A stretch of DNA of 64,000 bases from JAHCIE01 sp034431435 (GTDB lineage Bacteria; Chloroflexota; Anaerolineae; Epilineales; JAHCIE01). The stretch spans positions 41,881 through 105,880 of the forward strand of contig DAOUDG010000002.1 of NCBI GenBank assembly GCA_034431435.1, in the 5' to 3' direction. Made by a program: the position numbers and the translations under genes. Within the stretch, counting starts at the first letter, position 1. The number at the start of each line of letters is the position of its first letter. Shown in pieces: positions 24,122 to 32,475 of this stretch. Under the pieces are notes generated by a model. The model made no database searches and was not told the origin of the DNA. It saw only the letters and a list, made by a program, of their open reading frames with translations.

Positions 24122-25347
24122 AGATTCAGGACGTTGAAGCCTTCGTCGTCCGTGCGCCTCTGGAAGGCGCGAAGCCCCACTGGGGCGCGGGCTTCTGGTC
24201 CAGCGATCCCCAGGCCCACCCCGGCCTGCCCGCCGACCACCCCGGCGACGTGACCACCGAGTACCCGCCCATCTGGCGCTTCCGCGCCCTCTACGCCAAT
24301 AGCCTCGACGCCGTGGTGGTGCGCGTCACCACCGACAGCGGGCTGGTCGGCTGGGGCGAGGCCCACACCCCCGTCGCCGCCGAGGCCAGCCAGGCCATCA
24401 TCGAGCACCTGCTGACGCCCGTAGTCTACGGCCGCGATCCGCTGGACATCCAGCCCATCTGGGAGTTGATGTACTCGACAATGCGCATGCGCGGCCACAA
24501 CTCCGGCTTCATGCTGGAGGCCATGAGCGGCATCGACATCGCCCTGTGGGACATTGCAGGCCAGGCGCTGGGCGTGCCCGCCGCCAAGCTCATGGGCGGG
24601 CAGATGCGCGACCGCATCCCCGTCTACGCCTCCAGCCTGCCCCGCGTCCATGTCGCGGCGGGTGAGGTGGGCTGGCGCGGCCTGGCCGAGGCGGCGGCGA
24701 CCCTGGCCGCCGAGGGCTACCGCTGCATCAAGGTCAAGCTGGGCATCGACATCGAGCAAGACCGCCACGCCCTGCGCGTGCTGCGCGAGGCGGTCGGCCC
24801 CGCTGTAGCCCTGGCGGTGGATGTCAACGGCGCGTACGACCTCGCCCTGGCGCGCATGGCGGGCCGCATGCTGGAGGAGGAGGGCGCGCTGTGGCTCGAG
24901 GAGCCGCTGATGCCGGAGAACGTGCGCGGCTACGCGCAACTGGCTCAAACCCTCGACATCATCGTCGCCACAGGCGAGTGCCTCGACAACCGCTGGATCT
25001 TCAACGACTATCTGGCGGCGGGCGGCCTGGACCTGGCCCAACCCGACGTGTCGCGGGCGGGCGGCATCAGCGAGTCCAAGCGCATCTCCGATCTGTGCGA
25101 CCTGTACGGCGTGCCCTTCGCGCCCCACATCAGCATCGGCACGGCCATCTACATGGCAGCCTCCCTGCAGTGGGCGGCGGCCGGGCCTAACCTGATGATG
25201 TGCGAGTGGCCGCTGGAGCAGAGCGCGGTGGGCAACGGCATCCTGGACGAGCCGTTCGACTTCGACCGTGGCTACGTGCGGCTGAGTGAGCGGCCGGGCC
25301 TGGGCATCGTTGTCGACGAGGATGCCCTGCGAAAGTGGGCAGTGTGA
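24118..25347 (+). CDS. Enolase-superfamily acid-sugar dehydratase (mandelate racemase subgroup)
   Basis: 409 aa, a paralogue of the preceding gene with which its ATG overlaps (ATGA). All hallmarks of the mandelate racemase subgroup are present: KVK (base Lys), metal ligands Asp in VDVNGAY, Glu in WLEEPL and Glu in ATGECL, plus the Asp-His dyad in QPDVSRAGG and APHISIG. Members abstract the alpha-proton of an aldonate and lose water to give a 2-keto-3-deoxy acid. Mannonate, galactonate or another aldonate could be the substrate; context favours a pectin-derived one. Confidence 0.9.
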   Translation: MKIQDVEAFVVRAPLEGAKPHWGAGFWSSDPQAHPGLPADHPGDVTTEYPPIWRFRALYANSLDAVVVRVTTDSGLVGWGEAHTPVAAEASQAIIEHLLTPVVYGRDPLDIQPIWELMYSTMRMRGHNSGFMLEAMSGIDIALWDIAGQALGVPAAKLMGGQMRDRIPVYASSLPRVHVAAGEVGWRGLAEAAATLAAEGYRCIKVKLGIDIEQDRHALRVLREAVGPAVALAVDVNGAYDLALARMAGRMLEEEGALWLEEPLMPENVRGYAQLAQTLDIIVATGECLDNRWIFNDYLAAGGLDLAQPDVSRAGGISESKRISDLCDLYGVPFAPHISIGTAIYMAASLQWAAAGPNLMMCEWPLEQSAVGNGILDEPFDFDRGYVRLSERPGLGIVVDEDALRKWAV

Positions 25348-25348
25348 C

Positions 25349-26326
25349 ATGCGTGTCCTTGTAACAGGCGCGGGCGGGCGTGTCGGCGCGCAACTGGTCC
25401 AGGCGCTACGCGAGCGCGGCGACTGGGTGCGCGGGCTGGACGTGGGCGATCCACGCCGTGTTCCAACCCCCGACGAGATGGTACGCGGTAGCCTGCTCGA
25501 CGCCGAGGCCGTGGCCCGCGCCGTGGATGGCGTCGACGCCGTGGCCCACCTGGCCGCCCTGATGAGCTGGCTGCCCCAAGACGCCGACCGCCTCTTCGAC
25601 ATCAACGTGCGTGGGACGTTCAACTTGCTCCAGGCTGTGGCCGGGCGACCGCTGACCCGTTTCGTGTTCGCCAGCAGCGGCGAAGTGTACCCCGAACTCG
25701 CGCCAGGCTATCTACCCATTGACGAGGCGCATCCAACGCGCCCCACCAGCGTCTACGGCCTGACCAAGCTGTTGGGCGAGGAGATGGTACGGAACTACGG
25801 CCGCCGCGCCGGCCTACGCTTCGTCATCGCTCGCTTCTCCCACGCCCAGGCGGCGCCCGAGTTGCTAGACCCGACCAGCTTCTTCTCAGGCCCGCGCTTC
25901 TACGTCAACGCCAAGCTGCGCCAGTTGCGTAGCCTGCCACCGTCGCCCGCCGTCGAGCGCAGCATCGCTGCCCTGTCGGCCGTCGCCGCCCCCGGCGAGC
26001 AGCTCTACATCGGCTGCGCCCCCGACGGCACGCCCTACCGCATGGGCATCGCTGACACGCGCGACCTGGTCCAGGGTCTCCTGCTGACCCTCAGCCACCC
26101 CGACGCCGTGGGCGAGACCTTCAACCTCGGCCCGGCTCAGGCGTGCCGCTTCGATGCCGTCGTGCCTGCCCTGGCGCAAGCCACGGGGCTGGCAGTGCGG
26201 CGAGTGAGCCTGTTCACCGCGCCCTACGACTACGAGACGTCGGTGGACAAGGCGCGCCGCATCCTCGGCTACGCGCCCCAGTGGGATATCTTTCGCATGA
26301 TCCAGGACGCAAGGAACGACCAATAG
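25349..26326 (+). CDS. NAD-dependent epimerase/dehydratase (extended SDR)
   Basis: About 325 aa from ATG 25349, one base after the dehydratase stop. Nucleotide motif TGAGGRVG (about 7-14), acidic Asp in GLDVGD binding NAD ribose, FASSGEVY and catalytic YGLTK. The fold covers sugar epimerases, dehydratases and uronate dehydrogenases. In this operon an epimerisation or oxidation of an uronate is plausible, but the product cannot be fixed. The C-terminal part (YDYETSVDKARRILGYAP) is typical of the epimerase group. Confidence 0.88.
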   Translation: MRVLVTGAGGRVGAQLVQALRERGDWVRGLDVGDPRRVPTPDEMVRGSLLDAEAVARAVDGVDAVAHLAALMSWLPQDADRLFDINVRGTFNLLQAVAGRPLTRFVFASSGEVYPELAPGYLPIDEAHPTRPTSVYGLTKLLGEEMVRNYGRRAGLRFVIARFSHAQAAPELLDPTSFFSGPRFYVNAKLRQLRSLPPSPAVERSIAALSAVAAPGEQLYIGCAPDGTPYRMGIADTRDLVQGLLLTLSHPDAVGETFNLGPAQACRFDAVVPALAQATGLAVRRVSLFTAPYDYETSVDKARRILGYAPQWDIFRMIQDARNDQ

Positions 26327-26383
26327 CCTATCCTCTTGGTCGTCCGTCGTACGTCCCTGGTCCGCACAGCCAGGACATCGCCA

Positions 26384-27172
26384 GTGGAACGTTTAGCCGG
26401 CAAGACCGCCATCGTCACCGGGGCCGCGCGCGGCATCGGCTACGCCATCGCCGACCGCTTTGCCGAGGAAGGCGCGGCCCTCGTCCTGATCGACGTGGCC
26501 GACATCGACGCCTCACCCTGGGACGCGGCGACCGTCTCGACGGTCGTCGGCGACGTGAGTGTCGAGGCCACGCTACGCGAGGCTGTGGCCGTCGCCCTCG
26601 ATTGCTTCGGTCGCCTGGACATCGTGGTCAATAACGCCTACGCCGCTGTGCACCGCTCCGTCATTGACCTGACCGTTGAGGAGTGGCAGGCAACGCTGGG
26701 TGTGTCCCTGACCGCCGTCTTTCTGGGCGCGAAGCACGCCATCCCGGTCATGCAGCGCCAGGGCGGCGGGGCCATCGTCAACATCAGTTCCATCAACGCC
26801 TGCGTGGCGACGCCGGGTCGCCCGGCCTATACGGCGGCCAAGGGTGGCGTCGAGGCCCTGACCCGCCAATTGGCCGTCGAGTACGGCCCCTTCGGCATCC
26901 GCAGCAACGCTATCCGCCCTGGCCTCATCGCCACGCCCGTCGTCGTCGAGGGGATTCTAGCCGACCCCGACGAGCGGCGTACCGCCATCGAGAGCTGCCC
27001 ACTGCGGCGGGTCGGCGCGCCGCGCGACATCGCCGCCGCCGCCCTGTTCCTGGCGAGTGACGAGGCAAGTTACGTGAATGGTGTCATCCTGAACGTGGAC
27101 GGGGGGACCAGCGTCCAGTGGCCGCCGATTCTCACTCGACCCGCGCTACGTCGCGGCTACATCGACCCTTAG
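26384..27172 (+). CDS. SDR family oxidoreductase
   Basis: About 262 aa. TGAARGIG, then NNAY in place of NNAG, a Ser in NISSINACV, and YTAAK as catalytic YxxxK. I start at GTG 26384 with AGGA eight nt upstream; a TTG at 26336 would add non-conserved residues. It lies in the acid-sugar operon between the epimerase and the DHDPS-like lyase, so oxidation or reduction of a sugar acid is expected. The exact substrate is not evident. Confidence 0.87.
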   Translation: MERLAGKTAIVTGAARGIGYAIADRFAEEGAALVLIDVADIDASPWDAATVSTVVGDVSVEATLREAVAVALDCFGRLDIVVNNAYAAVHRSVIDLTVEEWQATLGVSLTAVFLGAKHAIPVMQRQGGGAIVNISSINACVATPGRPAYTAAKGGVEALTRQLAVEYGPFGIRSNAIRPGLIATPVVVEGILADPDERRTAIESCPLRRVGAPRDIAAAALFLASDEASYVNGVILNVDGGTSVQWPPILTRPALRRGYIDP

Positions 27173-27229
27173 CCCAGTCGCACCTGCATCGCCACCGGCG
27201 TTGACCTGCGACCTGAGAGGAGATTCCCC

Positions 27230-28135
27230 ATGCCTGGTGAACCGTTCCGGGGTGTGTTCGCCATCCCCGTCACCCCCTTCGACGAGCGTGGCGCTCTCGA
27301 CGAGGCCAGCCTGCGCCGCTGCATCGATTTCTGCGTCGAGGGTGGGGCGCACGGCATCGTCACGCCGGTCAACGCCAGTGAGTTCACCAGCCTGACCGAC
27401 GACGAGCGCAGGCGCGTGACGGAGATCGCTGTCGAGCACACCAATCGCCGCATCCCCGTCGTGATCGGCACGTCGGGGGTGTCCACCGAGCACGCTGTGA
27501 TGCTCAGCCGGCACGCCAACGATGTAGGGGCCGACGCCATCATCGCCATGCCGCCCTATGTCCGCAAAGCGCCGCCCGCCGAGATTTACGACTACTACCG
27601 CGCCCTCTCTACGGCCGTCAACGTTCCTATCTGGATTCAGGACTACGTCGCTCCCGTTGGCACGCCCATGTCGGCCGACCTGCTCAGCCGCATGCTGCGT
27701 GAGCTCGACCACGTGGACTATCTCAAGGAAGAAAGCGTGCCGGCCGGCCAGATGATGACCCGCGTCTTCAACCTGGCGGGATCTCACGTCAAGGGTATCA
27801 TGGGCGGCGCAGCTGGCCGCTACCTGATGGACGAGGTGCGGCGCGGGGCATGCGGGACCATGCCCGCCTGTGAGGTGGTCGACCTGCACGTGCAGTTGTG
27901 GGAACTCATCGAGAGTGGCGACGAGGCACGGGCGCGCGCCTTCTACAACCGCCTGCTGCCCCTGCTCAACATCGAGTCCTTGTACAGCTTCTCCATCTAC
28001 AAGGTCGTACTGCACCGTCGCGGCGTCATTGCCACGACCGTCACCCGCACGGCGGGCGCAGCCATACTGGACGACTACGATCGCCGCGAACTTGACGCCA
28101 TCCTGGCCGACCTTGCGCCGCTGTTCCGGCTCTGA
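27230..28135 (+). CDS. Dihydrodipicolinate synthase/N-acetylneuraminate lyase family protein
   Basis: 301 aa TIM barrel, full length. The Schiff-base Lys is in YLKEES and the catalytic Tyr in IQDYVAPVG. The early loop TPVNASEFTSL replaces the GTTGE loop of DHDPS, so lysine synthesis is unlikely. Relatives cleave 2-keto-3-deoxygluconate to pyruvate and glyceraldehyde or dehydrate keto-deoxy-glucarate. That fits as the step after the two dehydratases. GAGAGGAG precedes ATG 27230. Confidence 0.9.
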   Translation: MPGEPFRGVFAIPVTPFDERGALDEASLRRCIDFCVEGGAHGIVTPVNASEFTSLTDDERRRVTEIAVEHTNRRIPVVIGTSGVSTEHAVMLSRHANDVGADAIIAMPPYVRKAPPAEIYDYYRALSTAVNVPIWIQDYVAPVGTPMSADLLSRMLRELDHVDYLKEESVPAGQMMTRVFNLAGSHVKGIMGGAAGRYLMDEVRRGACGTMPACEVVDLHVQLWELIESGDEARARAFYNRLLPLLNIESLYSFSIYKVVLHRRGVIATTVTRTAGAAILDDYDRRELDAILADLAPLFRL

Positions 28136-28187
28136 CCGTCGCGAGTCGGCGTGGGGTGGCAAGCGCGAAGGACACGAAGGCGCGAAG

Positions 28188-30554
28188 ATGACGCTCACGC
28201 AAGGCATACTACAGGTTGATCGCGAGGAACACTATCCACTGGTGGTCGTCGGCGGGGGGCTGGCGGGGACGTGCGCCGCCATCGCGGCGGCGCGGCGTGG
28301 GGTGCGGGTCGCCCTGGTCCAGGACCGGCCCGTCCTCGGCGGTAACAGCAGCAGCGAGGTGCGCGTCCACCCCGTCGGCGCATCCTACCACGGCTACCTG
28401 CGCGACGCCCGCGAGACGGGCCTCATCGAGGAACTGTTCCTCGAAGTGCGCGCCCGCGCCTACGGCCTACGTCAGGTCAACGGGCGCCACTACCCGATGT
28501 GGGACGTTATCCTGGCCGAGAAGGCCGACGCCGAGCCGAACCTGACCCTCTACCTCAACACCCGTGTCGTCAGTGTCGAGACCGAGCCAGTGGCTGACGG
28601 CGGCTACACGACCCGCATCACGAGTCTCGTTGCGTTGCAGGCCAGCACCGAGACTGTGCTGCGCCTGCGCTGCGACATCGCCATCGACGCGACGGGTGAC
28701 GGGACCATCGCCCTGCCGGCCGGCGCGCCCTTCCGCTACGGTCGCGAGGCTCGCGCCGAGTTCGGCGAGGCCCACGCCCCGGAGGTGGCCGATGATCTGG
28801 TGCTCGGCTCGACTATCATGTTCGCCGCCCGCGACGTGGGCCGCCCCGTGCCCTTCACCTCGCCGTCGTGGGCCCACGTCTTCCCCGATGAAGAGTCGTT
28901 GCCCTTCCGAGACCACAGCCAGATGGAGAGTGGCTACTGGTGGCTGGAGTGGGGGGGTCGCCTGAACACCATCGGCGATAGCGAGGCCATCCGTCGCGAG
29001 CTGCACGCGGCCATCTTCGGCGTGTGGGACCACATCAAGAACCGTTGCACCGTGCCCGGCGTCCGCGAGCGCGCCACCACGTGGGTCATCGACTGGATCG
29101 GCCACCTGCCGGGCAAGCGCGAGAGTCGCCGCTTCGAGGGCGATCACATCCTTACCGAGCATGACATCCTGGCGGGCCTGAATCGTGTGCCTGTCGATGT
29201 CGTTGCCTACGGGGGCTGGCCCATCGACACCCATCCGCCCGACGGTGTCTACTCCCCAGAGCATCCCTGCCATAACCCACCCCTGCCCGGCATCTATGGC
29301 ATCCCGCTGCGCAGCCTGTACAGCCGAACCGTCGCTAACCTGCTCCTGGCGGGGCGCGACATTAGCCTGACCCACATCGCGCATGCCTCGACCCGCGTCA
29401 TGAAGACGTGCGCCGTCATCGGCCAGGCTAGCGGCACGGCAGCCACCGTGTGCGTCGCGCGTGGACTGACGCCCCGCGAGTTAGCTGCACAGCCGCGTGC
29501 CGTCGCCGAGGTGCAGCAGGCCCTGCTCCGCGACGGCGTATACCTGCCCCTGATCCGCAACTGCGATCCCTTCGACCTCGCCCAACGGCCGGGCGTCCAG
29601 GCCAGCGCCACCAGCGAGGCCGCGCTGGCCCTGGACGACGACGACGCAGCCAACCCATCGGGCTGGGAGCACGCCGGTCTCAGCGCCCTGGAGTCGGCCA
29701 ACCTCAACGCCACCGACCTGTCCCACGGCGGCGCGCGCCCGGCTGGCTACGCCATCGCCCTGGACCAACCCCTCGGCCAGGCCCTCGTCCTGTCCGCCTC
29801 GACGCTGGAGGTCGTGACCCTGCGTCTCGTCTCTACGGCCAGCGCGCCCCAGGTGGCGCGGCTGCGCGTCTGCCGCGCCAGCCACCTGCGCGACTTCGGC
29901 GCGCCCGATGACGCTGGCGTCGTGCTGGAAGCGGTCGTGCCGCCAGGCGATGCGACCGTCGAGTTCCGGCCCGCCACGCGCATCCCTACTGAGCCGAACG
30001 CCGCCGTCGTCCTCATTCTGGAGCCACTGCCCGACGTGGCGTGGCGGCTGTCGGCCCAGGAGCCGCCCGGTACGCAGGCCGCCCGTTGGGACAGCGAGGC
30101 GGGCTATTGGCGCTGGCTGCACGGGACGCTGCTGGCCGAGGTCACGCCTGCCAGCCACCCCTATGGCGCGGCGAATATTCTCAGCGGCGTGACACGACCG
30201 GAGGTCGGCGCGAACGTGTGGATCTCCGACCCTCGTCAGCCCCTGCCGCAGGCCGTGACGCTGACCTGGCCGGCGCCGGTCGCCGTCGGGTGCGTGGAGA
30301 TGACTCTCGATTCTGAGTTGAGCGGCTGGATTTGGGAAGGGGCATTCCCGCTGCTGGCGCGAGACTATGTGATCGAGTATCTGCCCGCCGACGACGAAAC
30401 GTGGCGACCCTGGGCGCGGGTCGAGGGCAACTACCAGCGGCGGCGCGCCCACCACCTGCCGACGCGCCCCATCCGCGCCCTCCGCATCACTATCACCGCC
30501 AGCCACGGCGGCCGCACCGCCCGCCTCGTCGAGGTCCGCGCCTACGAGACGTAG
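28188..30554 (+). CDS. FAD-dependent oxidoreductase with C-terminal beta-sandwich
   Basis: About 788 aa. The Rossmann motif VVGGGLAGTCAAIAAARRG lies near residues 18-36, followed by VLGGNSSSEVRVHPVG typical of the FAD_oxidored family. The flavin-binding part ends near residue 450. The C-terminal about 330 residues hold two beta-rich segments resembling galactose-binding/discoidin folds. No signal peptide. ATG 28188 is chosen because the domain starts there. It ends the acid-sugar operon; these proteins recur in plant-polysaccharide loci but their reaction is poorly defined. Confidence 0.85.
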   Translation: MTLTQGILQVDREEHYPLVVVGGGLAGTCAAIAAARRGVRVALVQDRPVLGGNSSSEVRVHPVGASYHGYLRDARETGLIEELFLEVRARAYGLRQVNGRHYPMWDVILAEKADAEPNLTLYLNTRVVSVETEPVADGGYTTRITSLVALQASTETVLRLRCDIAIDATGDGTIALPAGAPFRYGREARAEFGEAHAPEVADDLVLGSTIMFAARDVGRPVPFTSPSWAHVFPDEESLPFRDHSQMESGYWWLEWGGRLNTIGDSEAIRRELHAAIFGVWDHIKNRCTVPGVRERATTWVIDWIGHLPGKRESRRFEGDHILTEHDILAGLNRVPVDVVAYGGWPIDTHPPDGVYSPEHPCHNPPLPGIYGIPLRSLYSRTVANLLLAGRDISLTHIAHASTRVMKTCAVIGQASGTAATVCVARGLTPRELAAQPRAVAEVQQALLRDGVYLPLIRNCDPFDLAQRPGVQASATSEAALALDDDDAANPSGWEHAGLSALESANLNATDLSHGGARPAGYAIALDQPLGQALVLSASTLEVVTLRLVSTASAPQVARLRVCRASHLRDFGAPDDAGVVLEAVVPPGDATVEFRPATRIPTEPNAAVVLILEPLPDVAWRLSAQEPPGTQAARWDSEAGYWRWLHGTLLAEVTPASHPYGAANILSGVTRPEVGANVWISDPRQPLPQAVTLTWPAPVAVGCVEMTLDSELSGWIWEGAFPLLARDYVIEYLPADDETWRPWARVEGNYQRRRAHHLPTRPIRALRITITASHGGRTARLVEVRAYET

Positions 30555-30644
30555 CCGTCCGCCAGCGGTCATGAGGCGCTGCGCCCCCGTGCCTGTGCGG
30601 CCTACAATCAACCCCCATCGCGAAGGCATCACCCGCCGAGCCGA

Positions 30645-30673
30645 TTGCGAGCGAGCCGCGGGGTTCGTATAAT
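30645..30673 (+). promoter_or_regulatory. Sigma70 promoter of the immunity-like gene
   Basis: TTGCGA, 17-bp spacer, TATAAT; the start would be near 30680. The 60-nt leader contains a 6-codon frame (ATG 30697 to TAG 30717). Together with the GTG start at 30740 this makes the accessory patch an independent unit. Confidence 0.75.
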
Positions 30674-30739
30674 TTCCTCGTAGACGTTCGAGTGCGATGG
30701 AATTGCGAGTTGGGTAGATGAGGCGATGGAGACAGATCT

Positions 30740-31255
30740 GTGATTCTCCCCAAGGAGCGCGATCCCCGATTCATCACCATCCGTCGCGGCGGCACGCTGG
30801 AAGACTCGCATCATCGACTTCTGGCTCTATGGGCGGCCGACTGTGCGGAGCACGTGTTGCCTCTCTTCGAGGCGATGCGGCCCAATGATCGGCGGCCACG
30901 CCATGCCATCGACCAGGCCCGGGCGTGGGTACGCGGCGAGATCACGATGTCTGTGGCTCGCGCGGCGGCGGGCCACGCCAATGCAGCGGCCCGAGATCTC
31001 AGCGGGGCCGCGCGCCATGCCGCCTATGCCGCCGGTCAGGCGGCTGCCGTCGCCCACGTCGCCGCACATGAACTCGGCGCTGCCGCGTACGCGATCAAGG
31101 CGGCGCGGGCCGCTGCGCCGGCCGACCAGAGTGAACAGGCCGGTCGGCACGAATGTGCGTGGCAGCGTGAGCAGCTGCCGGAGGCGATTCGCGAGTTGGT
31201 TCTGGATGACCAGCGTTTACGCAACGAGATTTGCTGGTCGGTGTTCGACTGCTGA
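30740..31255 (+). CDS. Imm5-like putative immunity protein
   Basis: 171 aa. The sequence has the Imm5 pattern: DPRFITIRRGGTLEDSHHRLLALWAADCAEHVL at the start, then Ala-rich helices with AVAHVAAHELGAAAYAIKA, and a basic C-terminus. Imm5 proteins were defined as predicted immunity partners of secreted polymorphic toxins, and many occur without the toxin. None is seen here, so this is an orphan. The GTG start is preceded by GGAGA. Its own promoter and position next to a duplicated fragment suggest recent acquisition. Confidence 0.8.
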   Translation: MILPKERDPRFITIRRGGTLEDSHHRLLALWAADCAEHVLPLFEAMRPNDRRPRHAIDQARAWVRGEITMSVARAAAGHANAAARDLSGAARHAAYAAGQAAAVAHVAAHELGAAAYAIKAARAAAPADQSEQAGRHECAWQREQLPEAIRELVLDDQRLRNEICWSVFDC

Positions 31256-31339
31256 GGATTCGTCACCACGTCCACACTACCCAACCACGCCTTAGACCTG
31301 TGGCGAGGTTTCCGACGCAGGTCAGTACAGGAGGTTTCT

Positions 31340-31813
31340 ATGAGCGCAACGAAGGACTCGTCAGAATCCGCCAGGAGCGCCACCACGAAGGCCACGGGAT
31401 TCACGGCTGAGGAACGGGCCGCGATGAAGGAGCGCGCCCGAGAACTACAGGCAGAAGCGCGCGCGGACAAGAAGAAGGCGGACGGAGAAAGCGACGTGCT
31501 CGCCAAGATCGCCGAGATGCCGGAACCCGACCGCAGCATGGCCGAGCGGTTCCATGCGATCGTCAAAGCCAGCGCGCCAACCCTTGTGCCACGAACCTGG
31601 TACGGGATGCCCGCGTATGCTACCAACGATGGCAAGATCGTCTGCTTCTTCCAGGCCGCGCAGAAGTTCAACGCGCGGTACGCGACGTTCGGCTTCAACG
31701 ACACGGCGAACCTTGACGACGGCCACATGTGGCCGACCTCCTTCGCGCTGAAGGAGCTGACCGCTACCGAAGAGGCGAGAATCAGCGCGCTCGTGAAGAA
31801 AGCGGTGAGCTGA
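31340..31813 (+). CDS. DUF1801 domain protein
   Basis: 157 aa. A basic, charged N-terminus (about 1-55, rich in Ala/Lys/Glu) is followed by a DUF1801-type domain: VLAKIAEMPEPDRSMAERFHAIV, VPRTWYGMPAY and FFQAAQKFNARYATFGF. The fold is shared with small ligand-binding proteins, some named iron chaperones; the function is not firmly known. AGGAGG precedes ATG 31340. Its stop codon is exactly where the duplicated phosphatidyltransferase fragment begins (31813). Confidence 0.8.
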   Translation: MSATKDSSESARSATTKATGFTAEERAAMKERARELQAEARADKKKADGESDVLAKIAEMPEPDRSMAERFHAIVKASAPTLVPRTWYGMPAYATNDGKIVCFFQAAQKFNARYATFGFNDTANLDDGHMWPTSFALKELTATEEARISALVKKAVS

Positions 31814-31996
31814 AGAACTGCCGCGCCTCGATGAAGACGAGGATGCCGCGCAGGACGGTCAGCCCCACCACAAACAGCGTCAGCCACCAGGCGAGGTTGT
31901 CGAGGGCGGGCAACCACGCTGCCTGCGGCGTGCCGGGCCAGGCCACGTGGGCGGCGGCCAGCAGGGCCAGGTAGACGAAGGCGACCGTCTTCGCTA
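31813..31996 (-). pseudogene. Duplicated 3' fragment of the CDP-alcohol phosphatidyltransferase gene
   Basis: 184 bp matching 32498-32681 at constant offset 685 with four mismatches that I can see. It would encode about 61 C-terminal residues (VAFVYLALLAAAHVAWPGT onward) but has no start or N-terminal half. It is a dead gene fragment that marks one edge of an inserted segment. Confidence 0.88.
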
Positions 31997-32037
31997 CCGA
32001 TGTGGCGCATGATAGTATTGCATTAGGAGTGGGATGA

Positions 32038-32400
32038 ATGCCAGACGCGATTATTGTCTACGGTCACCCAACCTGCCCAGGCATCGGGCCAATCAAAGGG
32101 CTACTAACGCAATCGAAGGTCAAGTTTGAATATATTGACATTCATCAGGATAGCGGCGCCGCCGGTCGTGTTCGCGCTATCAATAACGGCGCTGAGAGCG
32201 TACCCACGCTTGTCTTTCCCGATGGTAGCACTTTGACCGAGCCGAGTGTTGGAGAACTCCAGGGCAAACTGGAAGCCTTGGGATATAGAGTCGGCCCTGT
32301 CGCATGGTTGATTGGCAACATCTGGCCAATTGTTTTTGTAGTTGCTGGTATTCTGATCGCCGTTCTCATCACCGTCTTGCGCTCCCTCGGCGTGTTATAG
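32038..32400 (+). CDS. Membrane-anchored glutaredoxin-like protein
   Basis: 120 aa. A glutaredoxin/NrdH-type fold (1-78) with the active site HPTCPGIG: one Cys is present but the second is replaced, giving a monothiol site. SVPTLVFPDGS supplies the cis-Pro. A C-terminal helix (about 90-118) anchors it in the membrane. GGAG lies 8 nt before ATG 32038. The gene is visibly more AT-rich than its neighbours and sits between the two copies of the 184-bp repeat, so it is probably foreign. It could reduce or sense a thiol at the membrane; the partner is unknown. Confidence 0.82.
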   Translation: MPDAIIVYGHPTCPGIGPIKGLLTQSKVKFEYIDIHQDSGAAGRVRAINNGAESVPTLVFPDGSTLTEPSVGELQGKLEALGYRVGPVAWLIGNIWPIVFVVAGILIAVLITVLRSLGVL

Positions 32401-32475
32401 GAACGCCGTCGGCAGGCAGCAGCACGGGAGAAGAATCGAAAGCCTCAATCCGCAAGATGGCTGGCATGGTGTGAC

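Noticed and set aside
24103..25623. 506-codon open frame on the minus strand
   Set aside because: Complement of the second enolase-superfamily gene; composition is His/Val/Arg-rich with no domain.
30697..30717. Six-codon frame in the leader of the immunity-like gene as an attenuator peptide
   Set aside because: No ribosome site and no repeated codons or alternative hairpins, so there is no support for control.
31036..32010. 324-codon minus-strand frame crossing Imm5, DUF1801 and the duplicated fragment
   Set aside because: It runs antisense through two clear genes and reads the duplicated fragment in the wrong frame.
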